Source: a virus
DNA length: 24,361 bases
Direction: 5' to 3' (one strand)
IMG/VR virus record: IMGVR_UViG_3300028388_004872
Coordinates: 1 to 24,361 of that record
Position numbers and translations under genes: made by a program. The notes under the pieces were generated by a model. The model made no database searches. It had not been told where the DNA came from and worked only from the letters and a program-made list of their open reading frames with translations. Position 1 is the first letter of the stretch. The number at the start of each line of letters is the position of its first letter. Below are positions 14,772-24,012 of the stretch, in pieces.

Positions 14772-17700
14772 ATGCCAAGAATAAAAAAATTCTCACCAGT
14801 TCAAAATTTATCCCAAATTCAAACATTCGTTTTAGATGACGGTATAAATTCAAAATATTTTAAGATTACGGAATTTAAAGAAACCTTTACCGGTGGTAAA
14901 AACGGATTTCTTATAGAAGGAACTAAATATCTTAAAGAGGGTGTTGAAATAAAAATTGATATTACTGATGTAAATGGAAATCCAGTTTATTTTGAACCCG
15001 GTGATGGTATACCAGAATATTATGAAGGAACTTCTAAATTAGTTTCTGTTTATGTTTACCAAGATACTCCAATTGGAGAAGCTAATATAACGATACTTGG
15101 TGAATTAAAAAGATATGAAGATGAAACTGGATTAGTAAGAGATATACCTGATGAGTGGAAAGGTATATATAATGTAAAGTGGCAAAGAACGTTTGCTATA
15201 AACAAAAATATCCAAAATGAAGACCGAGTTAGATTTGTCCGAAGACCGCAAGTAAATATTGATGAAATAGTAAAACCAGTTTTTAGTGTAAGTCCAAGAA
15301 CAAAAACTCATTCTGGTTCATTAGATGGTGCAGCTTTATCTCCATCAAATGGTACAAATATAGATGATTATACTTTACCAACTACTTATAGATTATTTAG
15401 AAACACCGGCCCTTCTTTTTCGGGTTCAATGGTTGGAAATCAAATTCAATTTGATAACTTACAATATACTCCAACTATTTTAGATGTAGTAAATGACGAA
15501 GAGTTGGTAGTAGATACTCCCTATACTGAAAACTCAATTGTTCGCCCACTTACAAATGGATTATATACTAGTTCATTTATTTATTTAGAAGATGGTGATG
15601 AGTTAGCTACCGCACTTACTGCATCGTTTGCAAAGATTAAGATTACCGATATGAAAACCTTTGTTGGAGATGCAGCAAGGGTAAAGGTTTTTAGGAGGTC
15701 ACAATCCCAATTAACAGACTTTGAATTCGTACAAGAAATTCAATTAGAGTCAAACGAGTTATTAAGAGATTTAGATTCTAAAAATGAAGTTGAAACAAAC
15801 TTTGGATTACTCACCGAACAAATTTTTCAAAATTATTGGATTACATCATCTAATAATTTAACAACGGAAATAAATCAAAATATTTTATATAATTCGGTAA
15901 AGTTAGATAGTGTTGGTCTTAATTCTTTTTTTACAAGTCAGTCATTTGATGTAAATCAAGATGTAGAATATACACTTACTTTTAATGTAAAAAAATTAGG
16001 TTCAATAAATTCTGATGAATATGTTAAAGCTTTTTTAGGTAGTACTCCAGGACCGATAGTAGAGGATACTAGTGGAGCAATTCCATGTGCACAAGCATCT
16101 TCTTATACTGGTGGAGAGTCTTACCCAACTGAGCAAACTGTAAATTTAGGTGAAAATACGGGACTTACAGAATTACAATTTAATGCTATAAATGTACCAG
16201 ATAGATTTATTGTTGAGTGGGATGGTAATGTCGTAATTGATAGTGGATATGTAGGTGGTTCTGAATATGATTTTGGTGGTGGTTCTCGTGCTACATTTAC
16301 ATCTGGTTTAACTGGTGAATTAGACCCAATAACCGGTAATACTTATCCTGATTTTGTTACATATACAGATGACGGATACCCAAGAGTAACCACTCAAGCT
16401 AATCCGTTATTACCCGATGGATCCGGATCAGGAAATTTTAATAAAACATCATCATCTCCTCAATTAGCAGATGTTAAGGTATATGCCCCATTGGGTGGAA
16501 CTGCTTGGGATTTAACTTTATTCTGCCCACAAAATCCACCTATATTAGATGTAGAAAGAATATCTAATCCAGATACAATACAAGAAATTACAACTTTACA
16601 ATCATCTAATAATGTATTACAAAAATTTGAAGTTGAAGAAAATTTTATAGCAAATAGTATTGATGATGTTAGATTATATTTTGAAATATCGGGTTCTGAT
16701 TGGTATATTTCCAATATTTCATTAAAAGCTTCGCAAGAAACTTCTTTTTCACCAGATGAAATTACATTTATACAACAAGTTCCAAAAACGTTAGAAACGG
16801 AAACGTTTGATTATAGATTTGAATTTTATGATATTAACAATAATTTTATTCCAGTAAATGTAGAGCAAACAAAAACTTTTACTGGTGGAAATTTAAATTT
16901 ATTTCAAAAAAGTATTGAGCTAATTCCTGATAATTTATATTTCAGTTTTGACTCTGCATCTAATCCTGCTAATGCAATTCCACCAACGGTAATTAATATA
17001 GATGTTGAAACAACGTTAGTAACCGGTTCAATTAACTATACATCTCAATCATTTGATTTAGATGGTAATTTAATACCTTCCCAATCATATAATGGAGCAA
17101 CGGATGTTTATCCTGGTTTATTAGATACAACAGATAATAGAGCTCCGTTTTTAACGGTTGCAAACTTTACAGGTTCAAAAGAAGAAAATATAGTTCAATT
17201 TGTACGAATTACTGGTGAAGTAGAAGGGGTAAGTGATACTATAATTATTACAAGAGTTGAAGATGGAAAGGGTGGAGTCAATTTTGAGATTAGACCATTT
17301 CGTGGTACTTCTATAAAAAATAAAGAAGATAAAAGTTTAGAAGTACAAGCCATAAGAATTGATGGTATAAATGAAATTCAGTTAAGAGATGGATTGGAAA
17401 GAAACTTTTCAAACGCCAAATTACGACTTTTATCATCTTCTATTGATGGAGGTAATACGGTTGAAACTTATGTTTCTCTTTCACAGGCAATTACTGATCC
17501 TAATTTTATAACCGGTGTTTCTGCAGGTACAACAGGTAGTGGTGAAATAGATTATAATGCCGAGTTTAATAGAGATGCGATTGATAATGAATTAGTATTA
17601 TATCTTATGGATGGCCCAACTACGGAGTCAATCCTTACTTCTCTTATTCTTAATGATTTAAAAGATGGTTTAAATAATGGTAGTATAACCACAACAAATA

Positions 17701-20063
17701 ATACATTTACCATAAAACCAAGAGAAGAAAGAGTTTTTACTCCTAGTCAATCAACCGTAACTGGTTCATTTTTTGAAAGAGGAAAAACCGAAAGTCCTTT
17801 ATCAGGTACGTTAGTAATTACTCCTTCAATGTCTCTACAACCAAAAACAGAACTTCCACAATTTTGGATGTTTTATGAAACGGGTGCATTTGAAGATAGA
17901 ATAACTGTAAATGTAACTGATGGAGTTGGTAATAGTATAGAAAGTGGAATTCCTAATGTTACTCCAAATGTAAATTATACACCAGAACAGACAAAGTTAT
18001 TAAATGTAGAATTTATTTATACCGAAGATGTAACAAATGTTCAAATATCAAATAGTGAAACTTTTACAATAGTTCCCGAAGGATTGCCAGGTCAAGACTC
18101 AATTGAAATTAACATAGAACCAAATCCTGTAAATGTTGGTGCTAATTCAAAAGGTGAAGTTAGTAATTATGAACTTTTAGATACAACAATTACCGTTACA
18201 CAAGGTGACTTACCACTTATAAATACAGCAAGTGGTGATCCTGGTACATTTACAACATCATCTATTGTAGTAAATGGACTTGAATTTGAAGGCGTACAAG
18301 GAAATTCATTAACTTCTATGAGTTTATCAGGATTTAATTCTATGTCTGCTCTTTCGGCAAGTATTGAATATAATTTTGATATTTTCCCGTATTTTACTGC
18401 TTCTATTATTTCTAGAAGTAAAGTTCAAAAGTTTAATAAATCGGTTGATGGTGCAGGTGCAATTGAAGTATTGATTGAACCAATAAATGCTTCTATTAAT
18501 GCTGATGAAAGTGGATTTGTAAATGCCGATAGATATGGAATTTTAGATACAACACTAAAAGTAAAACAGGCAGAAGAGTTTTTGGTATTTGATATTCAAA
18601 ACTTGGGTACACCTGGTACATATACTGCATCCATAGTACCAAATGGAATTTTAATTGGGGATATATCATCATCTTCACAAGACTCAAACACAATTGGTGA
18701 TGATACGTTACATATTCAAAATTTTAATAGTTTTGTTATAAATGAAAATTCAGCTTCTGTTAATTATGATTTAGTAGTATATCCTTATTCTTTAAAAGAT
18801 GGAGTTGCAGGTGTACCAACTCCAATTACAAGAAAACAAGTATTTTCAAAAGTAAATGATGGTTCGGCTGCAAGACGAGTAAAACTCACATCAAATACTA
18901 CTACCATAGTTTACAATGCAGACGGTGATATTGAAACCCCTGCTGGTTCGGTTATATTAACGGCTGCATCTTCTAATACAACTGGTTCGGTATATTACAG
19001 ATTTAAAGATGAAAATGGTAATACATTACAAGGGCCTCTTACATCAAACACATATACGGTAAATGATCCACCTGCGAGTGGAGAACAAGCTACATTTACT
19101 GTTGAACTTTTAGATGGTGGTACAACTGCACAAGTTTTTGATACAGACTCGGTAACAATAGCTGCTATTCAATCAGGTCAATCATCTTATAATGTAATTC
19201 TTTCTAATGCAAGTTCAACGGTAGAAGTTGAAGTAGATGGAACGGTAAATTTAGACCAAACTAAAACTGAAATAAGAGCATATAAAGCAGGTAATGAACT
19301 TGATATAGTTGACCAGTTCGGTACAACTAACTCCGGCCCACCTGACTTTTTACCGGTAGTAATAAATGAAGCATCGGCTTCTATTGTAGATTATTCATCT
19401 CATATTACCTTATTAGATAATAAACTAGGCGAGGATTCCTCAAATCTTTATGTAACTTCATCAGGTTTAGCTTCTTGGACTAATCCACAGGTTAATAGAA
19501 CTGCGTTTATTACCTATAAAGTGGATTTTGAAGATGGAAGAAGTGAACAACAAATAACACAAACACTAACCGCAGTATTTGAAGGTGCAACCGGTCCTGG
19601 TTTGGTTATGAGGGGAGAGTGGACTGGTTCTATACCTTATATATTTGATTTAGACCAAAAAAGAAGAGATGCAGTATTCAAAGATATAAATGGTAGTGTT
19701 CATTATTGGGCAACAACCGAGTTAACACCAACTGCTTCTGTTTATACCGATGGAGATGAGGTTTATACACTGGAACCTGTTTATACCGAGGGTGTAACTG
19801 AAGAAGGTGATATTGACTATGATACAACTTGGCAATATTTGGGAGAACAGGATTTCTTTGTAGCAGCTAAGTTAGCAATATTTGAAGAGTCATTTGTTAA
19901 AAATACTATAAATATTGGTACACCACCACCTGGTGAAGAAAATGCAAAAATAGCCATAGTTGGTGGTACTGATGAACCTTATATTTCAGTAGGACAAACT
20001 GGTATACAAGGATTTAATCAACCCCTTTGGGTGACATTCGTGGAAATTGGACTGCTGGTGTAA
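14772..20063 (+). CDS. Giant tail-fibre/adhesin protein, N-terminal part
   Basis: This 1763-residue open frame begins with a conserved-looking beta domain (1-170: FLIEGTKYL, IDITDVNGNP, DEWKGIYNVKWQRTF) that probably anchors the fibre. Residues 430-586 form an insert bounded by Cys439 and Cys585, with PDRFIVEWDG and VYAPLGGTAWDLTLFCP; the flanks read like one sugar-binding jelly roll. Further on, Ig-like modules repeat, including two copies 120 residues apart starting at 1111 and 1231 (IEINIEPNP and IEVLIEPIN). MRGEWTGSIPY near 1615 starts a W/Y-rich module. The last dozen residues, after about 1752, are out of register with the family pattern: the protein seems to continue in another frame from 20027. 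Host-receptor binding at the cell surface is inferred. Confidence 0.7.
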   Translation: MPRIKKFSPVQNLSQIQTFVLDDGINSKYFKITEFKETFTGGKNGFLIEGTKYLKEGVEIKIDITDVNGNPVYFEPGDGIPEYYEGTSKLVSVYVYQDTPIGEANITILGELKRYEDETGLVRDIPDEWKGIYNVKWQRTFAINKNIQNEDRVRFVRRPQVNIDEIVKPVFSVSPRTKTHSGSLDGAALSPSNGTNIDDYTLPTTYRLFRNTGPSFSGSMVGNQIQFDNLQYTPTILDVVNDEELVVDTPYTENSIVRPLTNGLYTSSFIYLEDGDELATALTASFAKIKITDMKTFVGDAARVKVFRRSQSQLTDFEFVQEIQLESNELLRDLDSKNEVETNFGLLTEQIFQNYWITSSNNLTTEINQNILYNSVKLDSVGLNSFFTSQSFDVNQDVEYTLTFNVKKLGSINSDEYVKAFLGSTPGPIVEDTSGAIPCAQASSYTGGESYPTEQTVNLGENTGLTELQFNAINVPDRFIVEWDGNVVIDSGYVGGSEYDFGGGSRATFTSGLTGELDPITGNTYPDFVTYTDDGYPRVTTQANPLLPDGSGSGNFNKTSSSPQLADVKVYAPLGGTAWDLTLFCPQNPPILDVERISNPDTIQEITTLQSSNNVLQKFEVEENFIANSIDDVRLYFEISGSDWYISNISLKASQETSFSPDEITFIQQVPKTLETETFDYRFEFYDINNNFIPVNVEQTKTFTGGNLNLFQKSIELIPDNLYFSFDSASNPANAIPPTVINIDVETTLVTGSINYTSQSFDLDGNLIPSQSYNGATDVYPGLLDTTDNRAPFLTVANFTGSKEENIVQFVRITGEVEGVSDTIIITRVEDGKGGVNFEIRPFRGTSIKNKEDKSLEVQAIRIDGINEIQLRDGLERNFSNAKLRLLSSSIDGGNTVETYVSLSQAITDPNFITGVSAGTTGSGEIDYNAEFNRDAIDNELVLYLMDGPTTESILTSLILNDLKDGLNNGSITTTNNTFTIKPREERVFTPSQSTVTGSFFERGKTESPLSGTLVITPSMSLQPKTELPQFWMFYETGAFEDRITVNVTDGVGNSIESGIPNVTPNVNYTPEQTKLLNVEFIYTEDVTNVQISNSETFTIVPEGLPGQDSIEINIEPNPVNVGANSKGEVSNYELLDTTITVTQGDLPLINTASGDPGTFTTSSIVVNGLEFEGVQGNSLTSMSLSGFNSMSALSASIEYNFDIFPYFTASIISRSKVQKFNKSVDGAGAIEVLIEPINASINADESGFVNADRYGILDTTLKVKQAEEFLVFDIQNLGTPGTYTASIVPNGILIGDISSSSQDSNTIGDDTLHIQNFNSFVINENSASVNYDLVVYPYSLKDGVAGVPTPITRKQVFSKVNDGSAARRVKLTSNTTTIVYNADGDIETPAGSVILTAASSNTTGSVYYRFKDENGNTLQGPLTSNTYTVNDPPASGEQATFTVELLDGGTTAQVFDTDSVTIAAIQSGQSSYNVILSNASSTVEVEVDGTVNLDQTKTEIRAYKAGNELDIVDQFGTTNSGPPDFLPVVINEASASIVDYSSHITLLDNKLGEDSSNLYVTSSGLASWTNPQVNRTAFITYKVDFEDGRSEQQITQTLTAVFEGATGPGLVMRGEWTGSIPYIFDLDQKRRDAVFKDINGSVHYWATTELTPTASVYTDGDEVYTLEPVYTEGVTEEGDIDYDTTWQYLGEQDFFVAAKLAIFEESFVKNTINIGTPPPGEENAKIAIVGGTDEPYISVGQTGIQGFNQPLWVTFVEIGLLV
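20021..20035 (+). other. Fibre frame break 1
   Basis: The protein reads GQTGIQGFNQP in frame 3 and then GDIRGNWTAG in frame 2, changing register within about 10 nt. No classic slippery heptamer is in frame here. Since no second copy of this region exists in the window, the size of any missing piece cannot be measured. Confidence 0.6.
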
Positions 20064-22513
20064 CTTATCTACCAAATGATATAGTTGCTTATGAAGGTAA
20101 TACATACACTTTGATATCTACTACTCCAATTACTGCAACAAATGATAGTGATATTGATACAGGGTTTCCTGATGAAGCAACTAATAGTTGGACTATTGCG
20201 ATTGCATCGGGTACAAGTGGTACTGCTGGGGGTACTGGTAAATCATTAAGTATAAGTGCAAATTCTCAAGTTTATATTTTTGATAATTTTGGTGATACTA
20301 CACCCGATAATGATATAATAAACTTTTCGGTAAAACAACAAAATTTAACAGGTGAAGTTTTAGGTTCTGATATTACAATTACTAAATCAGATGGAAATAC
20401 CATTACTACTCCAACTTTAACAGGTACTATAACAGATGGTACAGGTCAAAAGTCATTTGATTTATCTTTTTCAGGCGATATTGGTGATAAATCATTTTTA
20501 CCAATTACTGCTTCTGTAACCAAAGATGGAATAACAGATTTACTAAATATACAAAAAATAGAAGGTGGTGCAGATGCAGATCCTCAATATTTTATTACTC
20601 CATTAAATGGTACTCAACTTAAAAATAGCACAGGTACGTTAGAACTAAAAATACAATCTTCCGATCCTGTAAATGGATTACAAGATATTACAACCGGTGA
20701 TATTAAAATATATAGTGGTTCAAATCTTATAACAACGTATGCTAATGTTAGTGGTACTGATTACAACCCAATTATTTCAGCTGATGCCATATTTGGAACG
20801 ATGGACTTAATACTTTCGGGTAGTGATGGTATACTTGACTCAATTACACTATTAGACGTAACAGATGGTTTAGGTGGAGGTTCGTTTTTAGCATCAAACT
20901 TAAAATTAACACGAACTACATCAACTAATCAGTTTCCAATAACTAATGAATATACGCCATCATTTTTATCTGCAACTGCTTCATTTTTTGATGTTCAAAG
21001 TACAGAATATCAACAGGCATTTTCAATCTCTGCATCATTTGAAAGTGAAACAGATTTTATGTCTTATGAAACAAGTTCAACAATAACTTCTCCAAATATT
21101 GAAATTGTTGATGTAAATAACGGTGATGGAATTTCTTATTCGGGTCCTGGTGCGTCAAATAAACTTGCAACAAAAGATATAAATATAGTAGTTAAATTTA
21201 CCGATCCTGTTTCAGGTCAGTCTAGTACAATAAATGAAACTTTTTATGTTATATCAGATGGATTAGATGGTTTAGATGCAATAAATGTAGTAAATTCAAA
21301 TCCATCAGAAACTTTACCATCAAGTAATGCAGGTGTTGTTTCTGATTATAATAATAGTGGTACTATAATAGAAGTTTTTGAAGGCACTGCTTCCTTAAAT
21401 TATGATGGAGTTGGTACATCTCCTGGCACTTGGAAAATAAATACATCACAAATACCTGACTCAACTATTACAATAGGGTCAATTACATCACCACAAAATG
21501 CGGCTATTATTGATGACCATGATGCAATGGATAATGGAACTAATAGAGTTTCTATAAAATACTCCATAACAGGTTCAAGACGAAATGGTTCAGAATTTTT
21601 TACCGAAGCATCACAAGTAATAACAAAAGCAAAAGCCGGTAGTGATGTAAACTTAGTAAATTTAATTGCAGATAATATTGCTATTAGTTATGACCAAGAT
21701 GGATTAAATCCATCTCCAACAAAGATAGACTTAATAGCATCATCATCAAACTTTAACAATGCATTCTTCAAGTTTACTGGTGGAGGTGGTGCATTTACTG
21801 ATGAAAGTACATTTACCGATGGATTTACTCAAAATACAGACACGGCTTCGTTTATTGTTCCATCATCTTATTCTCAAACTCCATATACATTTAGAGTGGG
21901 AGTTGCGGATGGAGACCAAAGTGAATTAGCTAATGATATACTTACTATATTTTCATTAAAACCTGGCGCAGATTCAGATCCTCAATATTTTATTACTCCA
22001 TTAAATGGTACTCAACTTAAAAATAGTAGTGGTACTTTAGAATTACAAGTTCAATCGTCAGATCCAATTAATGGTTTACAAAATGTAACCGATCCAAGTT
22101 TTGCAATTTACACAGGTTCTGTTTTAGTTACAAATATATCAGGTGTTACTGGAACTGATTTAAATCCTACCATAGATGCATCAGCCATTTTTGGTACTAT
22201 GAATTTATTTTTATCAGGTAGTGATGGAGTTTTAGATTCACTTACTTTACTTGATGTAACAGATGGTTTAGGTGGTGGAACATTTAAATCTCCAAATTTA
22301 AAAACTACAAGAGATATAAGTGATAATTCGTTTAATCCATTATTTTTATCAGCAACCGCATCATTTTTTACTCCATCAGGTGTTGAATATACCTCAAGTG
22401 TAAAAATTACTCCATCATTTGATACAGTTGATAAAATGGCAGTTTCATCAGCTGATGGTGATACTACCAATATAACAATTACCGCAGGTGATGGGATGGT
22501 GCAGATGGTATAG
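20027..22513 (+). CDS. Tail-fibre continuation, fragment 2 (frame-shifted)
   Basis: This 828-codon open frame is not likely to be a separate gene. Its apparent TTG start lies inside the previous frame, with no ribosome site. It begins with GNWTAGVTYLPNDIVAYEGNTY, a W-x-x-Y-x-x-D-x-V-x-Y-x-G-x-x-Y pattern like small chitin/cellulose-binding modules (CBM5/12-like), then enters tandem modules. One module starts at DPQYFITPLNGTQLKN (from 20579) and runs through SATASFF, a VISDGLDGLDAI linker, FEGTASLNYDGVGT and a SYDQDGLNPSP module. The next copy starts at 21977. The frame ends in GDGMVQMV, where the corresponding place in the following repeat continues as GDGDGGTITLGGSS. The protein probably carries on in another frame at 22495. 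Confidence 0.6.
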   Translation: MGDIRGNWTAGVTYLPNDIVAYEGNTYTLISTTPITATNDSDIDTGFPDEATNSWTIAIASGTSGTAGGTGKSLSISANSQVYIFDNFGDTTPDNDIINFSVKQQNLTGEVLGSDITITKSDGNTITTPTLTGTITDGTGQKSFDLSFSGDIGDKSFLPITASVTKDGITDLLNIQKIEGGADADPQYFITPLNGTQLKNSTGTLELKIQSSDPVNGLQDITTGDIKIYSGSNLITTYANVSGTDYNPIISADAIFGTMDLILSGSDGILDSITLLDVTDGLGGGSFLASNLKLTRTTSTNQFPITNEYTPSFLSATASFFDVQSTEYQQAFSISASFESETDFMSYETSSTITSPNIEIVDVNNGDGISYSGPGASNKLATKDINIVVKFTDPVSGQSSTINETFYVISDGLDGLDAINVVNSNPSETLPSSNAGVVSDYNNSGTIIEVFEGTASLNYDGVGTSPGTWKINTSQIPDSTITIGSITSPQNAAIIDDHDAMDNGTNRVSIKYSITGSRRNGSEFFTEASQVITKAKAGSDVNLVNLIADNIAISYDQDGLNPSPTKIDLIASSSNFNNAFFKFTGGGGAFTDESTFTDGFTQNTDTASFIVPSSYSQTPYTFRVGVADGDQSELANDILTIFSLKPGADSDPQYFITPLNGTQLKNSSGTLELQVQSSDPINGLQNVTDPSFAIYTGSVLVTNISGVTGTDLNPTIDASAIFGTMNLFLSGSDGVLDSLTLLDVTDGLGGGTFKSPNLKTTRDISDNSFNPLFLSATASFFTPSGVEYTSSVKITPSFDTVDKMAVSSADGDTTNITITAGDGMVQMV
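22487..22503 (+). other. Fibre frame break 2: 127-nt deletion junction
   Basis: Left of 22494 the sequence matches unit 3 up to 23753; from 22495 on it matches unit 3 from 23881. Unit 3 has 127 extra nt between those points. The join is GATGG followed by GATGG. The loss is not a multiple of three and moves the frame. Confidence 0.8.
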
Positions 22514-24012
22514 ATGCTTTGACTGTGGCACTTACCAATCCTGCACATAATATTCCAGCAGACTCATCTGGTACAGTTTCTTCATTTGATGGAAGTGGAA
22601 CTACTATTAAATTATTTGAAGGAACTTCATCACTTGATTATGATGGTGTAGGTACTGCAAATGGTAAATGGACTGTTTCTGCTACGGGTGATGGTATTAC
22701 TCCTGGCTCTATAACCGAAGATGGTAAATTTGCCATAGTTGGTAATCATAGTTCAATGACTGAAGATTCTGCATCAATTGAATATACTATAACAGGTAAA
22801 AGATTAAACGGTAGTGATATTACAGATACCACTGCTATTCAAAGTTTAGTAAAATCTAAAGCAGGTGTTGATGGTGTAGGTTCATTTGTTACAAGATTAA
22901 CGGCAGATAATTTTGTTATTACCTACGACCAAGATGGATTGAATCCTTCTCCATCATCTATTAAACTTATTGCAAGTTCGTCTAATTTTACCGATGGATT
23001 TTTTAAGTTTACAGGTGAAGGTGGATTTTCTGATGATGCTTCATTTTTAGATGGGGAAACTGCAAATACTGATGAAAGAACGTTTACCGTTCCATCAACA
23101 TATTCTCAAACTCCATATAAATTTAGAGTAGGAGTTGCAGATGGAAACCAAGTTGAGAGAGCAAGTGATAATCTTTCCATAGCATCGGTAAAACCTGGTT
23201 CTGATACAACACCACAATATTTTATTACATCTATTGCAGGTGGTACTCAAATTAAAAATTCTGGTGGTGGTATAGAACTTCAAGTTCAAAAATCTTCAGT
23301 AGATGGATTAGATGATATAACAAGTGGTACAGATGCAAGAATTTATATTGATACTACATTACTTACCGTTCAAACAGGTATAACCGATGGTGGGAATGGA
23401 GTTGAATATAACCCAATAATAAGTGCATCGGCAATCGATGGTACGCTTGTTTTATCACTTAGATCTGGTAGTACAGGTCAACATGGAGTATTAGACACAA
23501 TTACATTAGTTGATGTAACGGATGGACTTGGTGGTGGTACGTTTCTTTCTCCAAACTTAAAAACTACTAGAGATCCATCTGATAATTCGTTTAATCCATT
23601 ATTTTTATCAGCCACTGCATCTTTCTTTGATATAGATGGAAGTGAGTACACATCTTCAGTACAAATTACTCCATCATTTGATACAGTTGATAAAATGGCA
23701 GTTTCTAATGCGGTAGGTGATACTACCAATATAACAATTACCGCAGGTGATGGTGATGGTGGAACAATTACACTTGGTGGTTCATCTGTAGCAACCAAAG
23801 ATACTGTATTAACCGCAGTATTCACTAGTCCTGTAACTGGAAAAACAACAACAACTACTGAAACATTTTACATTATTTCAGATGGTGCAGATGGTATAGA
23901 TGCTATTACTGTTACTACAAATAATCCATCTCATACCGTACCTGCAGCAGCAGATGGTACAGTTTCATCATTTGGCCCGGAGATAGCTCATTTTCTATTG
24001 GTAACGTTATAG
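22495..24012 (+). CDS. Tail-fibre continuation, fragment 3 (frame-shifted)
   Basis: This open frame picks up at DGADGIDALTVALTNPAH directly after the break. The first available start codon is a TTG at 22519, which is inside the conserved linker, so it is a continuation and not a new gene. It contains the FEGTSSLDYDGVGT, YDQDGLNPSPS and PQYFITSIAGGTQIKN modules in the same order as fragment 2. It then gives the only intact version of the stretch lost at the second break (TITLGGSSVATKD to TETFYIISDGADG, about 1256-1300 nt into the fragment). It ends eleven codons after TVSSF, where the protein pattern is lost again. Same fibre, same inferred receptor-binding role. Confidence 0.6.
   Translation, partial: DGADGIDALTVALTNPAHNIPADSSGTVSSFDGSGTTIKLFEGTSSLDYDGVGTANGKWTVSATGDGITPGSITEDGKFAIVGNHSSMTEDSASIEYTITGKRLNGSDITDTTAIQSLVKSKAGVDGVGSFVTRLTADNFVITYDQDGLNPSPSSIKLIASSSNFTDGFFKFTGEGGFSDDASFLDGETANTDERTFTVPSTYSQTPYKFRVGVADGNQVERASDNLSIASVKPGSDTTPQYFITSIAGGTQIKNSGGGIELQVQKSSVDGLDDITSGTDARIYIDTTLLTVQTGITDGGNGVEYNPIISASAIDGTLVLSLRSGSTGQHGVLDTITLVDVTDGLGGGTFLSPNLKTTRDPSDNSFNPLFLSATASFFDIDGSEYTSSVQITPSFDTVDKMAVSNAVGDTTNITITAGDGDGGTITLGGSSVATKDTVLTAVFTSPVTGKTTTTTETFYIISDGADGIDAITVTTNNPSHTVPAAADGTVSSFGPEIAHFLLVTL
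23971..23982 (+). other. Fibre frame break 3
   Basis: After TVSSF the expected FEGTSSLDYDGVGT-type strand is absent, and the pattern resumes as GDSSFSIGN in another frame. Compared with the earlier copies about 20 codons, plus or minus one base, seem to be lost. Confidence 0.6.

Noticed and set aside
20021-20035. Programmed -1 ribosomal frameshift joining the fibre frames
   Set aside because: The in-frame codons are CAA CCC CTT TGG GTG, and no X-XXY-YYZ heptamer is in the right register. At the second break a frameshift would still leave 42 codons missing relative to the neighbouring repeat, so deletion explains the data better.
22108-22548. 146-codon open frame on the minus strand, with a similar 115-codon one at 23478-23825
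   Set aside because: Both lie antisense to homologous parts of the fibre repeats, have compositions that follow from the sense codons, and lack a recognisable product, start context or promoter.
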